Below are positions 62,943 to 64,000 of a stretch of DNA of 64,000 nt, piece after piece. The translations under genes and the position numbers were made by a program. Position 1 is the stretch's first letter, and each line of letters starts with the position of its first letter. Origin of the DNA: an uncultured Alphaproteobacteria bacterium (GTDB lineage Bacteria; Pseudomonadota; Alphaproteobacteria; Caulobacterales; Parvularculaceae); NCBI GenBank assembly GCA_937895955.1, contig CALAZI010000160.1:6064-70063 (forward strand), given 5' to 3'. The notes below the pieces were generated by a model. It was given only the letters and a program-made list of their open reading frames with translations, searched no databases and was not told the DNA's origin.

Positions 62943-64000
62943 CTAACGGCCCGGTCCGCTGCGCGTTCGCCCGAAATTCCAGTTGACGCGCCCGCGCTCC
63001 ATGACGCCTTCGATGAGCCGGCCCCGGCGCGTCTCCATGACCGGCCGCCACGGGACCAGCGTAAATTCCTTCGATTTTTCGAGCACCGCGAAACGCCCAG
63101 TTGGAAGGTCGAGCCGCTCGGTGAAGCGGCCCTTGATAGTCTCGCCGTCTTCGCTTGGAACAAATGTCTTGCCGAGTTTGCGACCGAGCGCTTCTGCGTG
63201 CGCATTCATGGCGGCGGCGCCGCGCGCTGCGAGCTTGTCCTGATCGATGGAAAACCCGTTCTCATTTTCCTGCGCCAATCCTTGCGCAAGAAACCAGTTG
63301 CGGCGCGTTGCAAGCGCCTTCTGAACCGCACTGCCGAACCCAAGCGCGCCATGACTGCCGTCGCCCTTCTCTATGGCTTCATCGAGAAACGTCCGCACCG
63401 GCGCCGTCGTCAGCGCGTCAAGCCCGACCCATGACAACGTCCGCATTCGCGCCGGCGCCTTCGCCGCTTCAAACTGCGCTGTACGTTCAAGAAATTCGTC
63501 CGGAATGCGCCATGTCCCATCGGCCAGGCGCTCGCCGATGCCGGCCCGGCGCAACGCTTCAAGGCGGCGCTTGTGCGCAAGCCGGTATTCGGGGCTGGCG
63601 GAAGGGTCATGACGCGCGTGCAATGCGTCTGAATAAGTCCTGTCATAACGCGCGGCGATTTCAGCGATGGTGCGGTCGGATTTGCGCGGCGCCGCTGAGG
63701 CCAGCGAGGCTTCGACTATCGCGCCTTCGGGCGGCGCCGTTCCGGGGGCGCCGTCAAAGGTTACATGCCACTGGTTTCCATCGGCGCCGTCGAGCGCCAG
63801 AAAGCGCTTGTCATGCGCGTCGTCCGCAGCGCCTTCCCCGACCACGCGTCCAACTAGGCGCGGCGGCGAACCTGCAGCTCCAAATTCGCGCAGTTTCGCG
63901 GGTTCGAATTGAAGCCCCATGGCCGCGCCCATGGAGCGGACAATATCGCCGCGACGGCCCGCTTCCCGCAGCGTTTCTTCGAGGTCCGGCGCGAGCCGCC
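62943..64000 (-). CDS. Relaxase, DUF3363 C-terminal region (N-terminus outside window)
   Basis: The frame is open from the stop at 62943 to the right edge, so the N-terminal relaxase (nickase) domain lies beyond the window. The visible part (about 352 residues) has the DUF3363 features RLVGRVVGEG, DKRFLALDGADG, the cluster EYRLAHKRRLEALRRAGIG and the end region WRPVMETRRGRLIEGVM. These form the C-terminal part of the large relaxases of alphaproteobacterial ICEs. It nicks oriT and is carried by TraG. The response regulator start is about 165 bases downstream of its stop. Confidence 0.88.
   Translation of the reverse strand, partial: RLAPDLEETLREAGRRGDIVRSMGAAMGLQFEPAKLREFGAAGSPPRLVGRVVGEGAADDAHDKRFLALDGADGNQWHVTFDGAPGTAPPEGAIVEASLASAAPRKSDRTIAEIAARYDRTYSDALHARHDPSASPEYRLAHKRRLEALRRAGIGERLADGTWRIPDEFLERTAQFEAAKAPARMRTLSWVGLDALTTAPVRTFLDEAIEKGDGSHGALGFGSAVQKALATRRNWFLAQGLAQENENGFSIDQDKLAARGAAAMNAHAEALGRKLGKTFVPSEDGETIKGRFTERLDLPTGRFAVLEKSKEFTLVPWRPVMETRRGRLIEGVMERGRVNWNFGRTRSGPGR

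Larger units (their letters stand above)
20476..64000. mobile_element. Integrative and conjugative element integrated at tRNA-Asp (right end outside window)
   Basis: The stretch combines an att-like tRNA-Asp fragment, a tyrosine integrase, an AlpA-like protein, a near-complete trb mating-pair-formation set, a TraG coupling protein, a DUF2285 regulator and a relaxase. About 28 kb of cargo lies between traG and the relaxase. The left border is inferred from the orientation of the tRNA fragment. The right border and the intact tRNA-Asp would be outside this window. Confidence 0.7.

Noticed and set aside
1..64000. CRISPR array or insertion sequence
   Set aside because: No regularly spaced repeats, Cas proteins or transposase frames were seen on either strand.

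Overview
The window looks like accessory DNA of an alphaproteobacterium. The evidence is a trb-type conjugation cluster of the alphaproteobacterial ICE kind (DUF736, DUF2274, CopG, TraG, DUF3363 relaxase), a DUF6499-DUF2285 regulator and a TonB/two-component module. I cannot name the genus. No rRNA, complete tRNA, insertion sequence or CRISPR array was found.

Layout. (1) 1-2615: a DUF932 plasmid/ICE protein (cut by the left edge), an alpha/beta hydrolase, and an AbiE toxin-antitoxin pair whose toxin has lost its C-terminal half; an imperfect palindrome sits at the AbiEi promoter. (2) 2616-5335: a first tyrosine integrase with a co-transcribed unknown protein, an AlpA-like HTH protein and a repeat-rich upstream region. 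(3) 5495-15731 (minus): a defence operon of SNF2 helicase with DUF3883, DUF1156 DNA methylase, a small membrane protein, and a DUF499 ATPase that starts with a HEPN domain carrying an intact R-N-x3-H motif. (4) 15780-18957 (plus): a visibly more AT-rich operon of DUF262 protein, DUF3696 ATPase and an unknown protein, followed by an unknown multi-pass membrane protein on the other strand. (5) 20476-20520: the 3' half of a tRNA-Asp gene, the likely left attachment site of an ICE that runs right past the window edge. (6) 20717-34384: the second integrase, AlpA, DUF736, DUF2274, trbI-G-F-L-J-E-D-C-B, a CopG-like gene and traG. (7) 34673-53467 (minus): a six-gene operon with a DISARM/Druantia flavour (DEAD helicase fused to DUF1998, SNF2 helicase, N6-adenine methylase) extended by a zinc-hook SMC-like ATPase, an HNH nuclease and a RecD-like helicase with a nuclease-like tail. 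(8) 53839-54648: a DUF6499-DUF2285 ICE activator candidate. (9) 54854-62776: an unknown protein, a periplasmic binding protein with a histidine kinase, and a facing operon of double-receiver response regulator, TonB receptor and cytochrome P450. (10) 62943-64000: the C-terminal part of the relaxase.

Reading it together: an ICE integrated at tRNA-Asp carries about 28 kb of cargo inserted between its coupling protein gene and its relaxase gene. The cargo is a large restriction-like system plus a sensing, uptake and oxidation module. Immediately outside it lies a second island with its own integrase and two further defence-type operons. The most interesting candidates are the HEPN-DUF499 operon with an embedded membrane protein, the DUF262/DUF3696/unknown trio, and the SMC-HNH-RecD extension of the DISARM-like operon.
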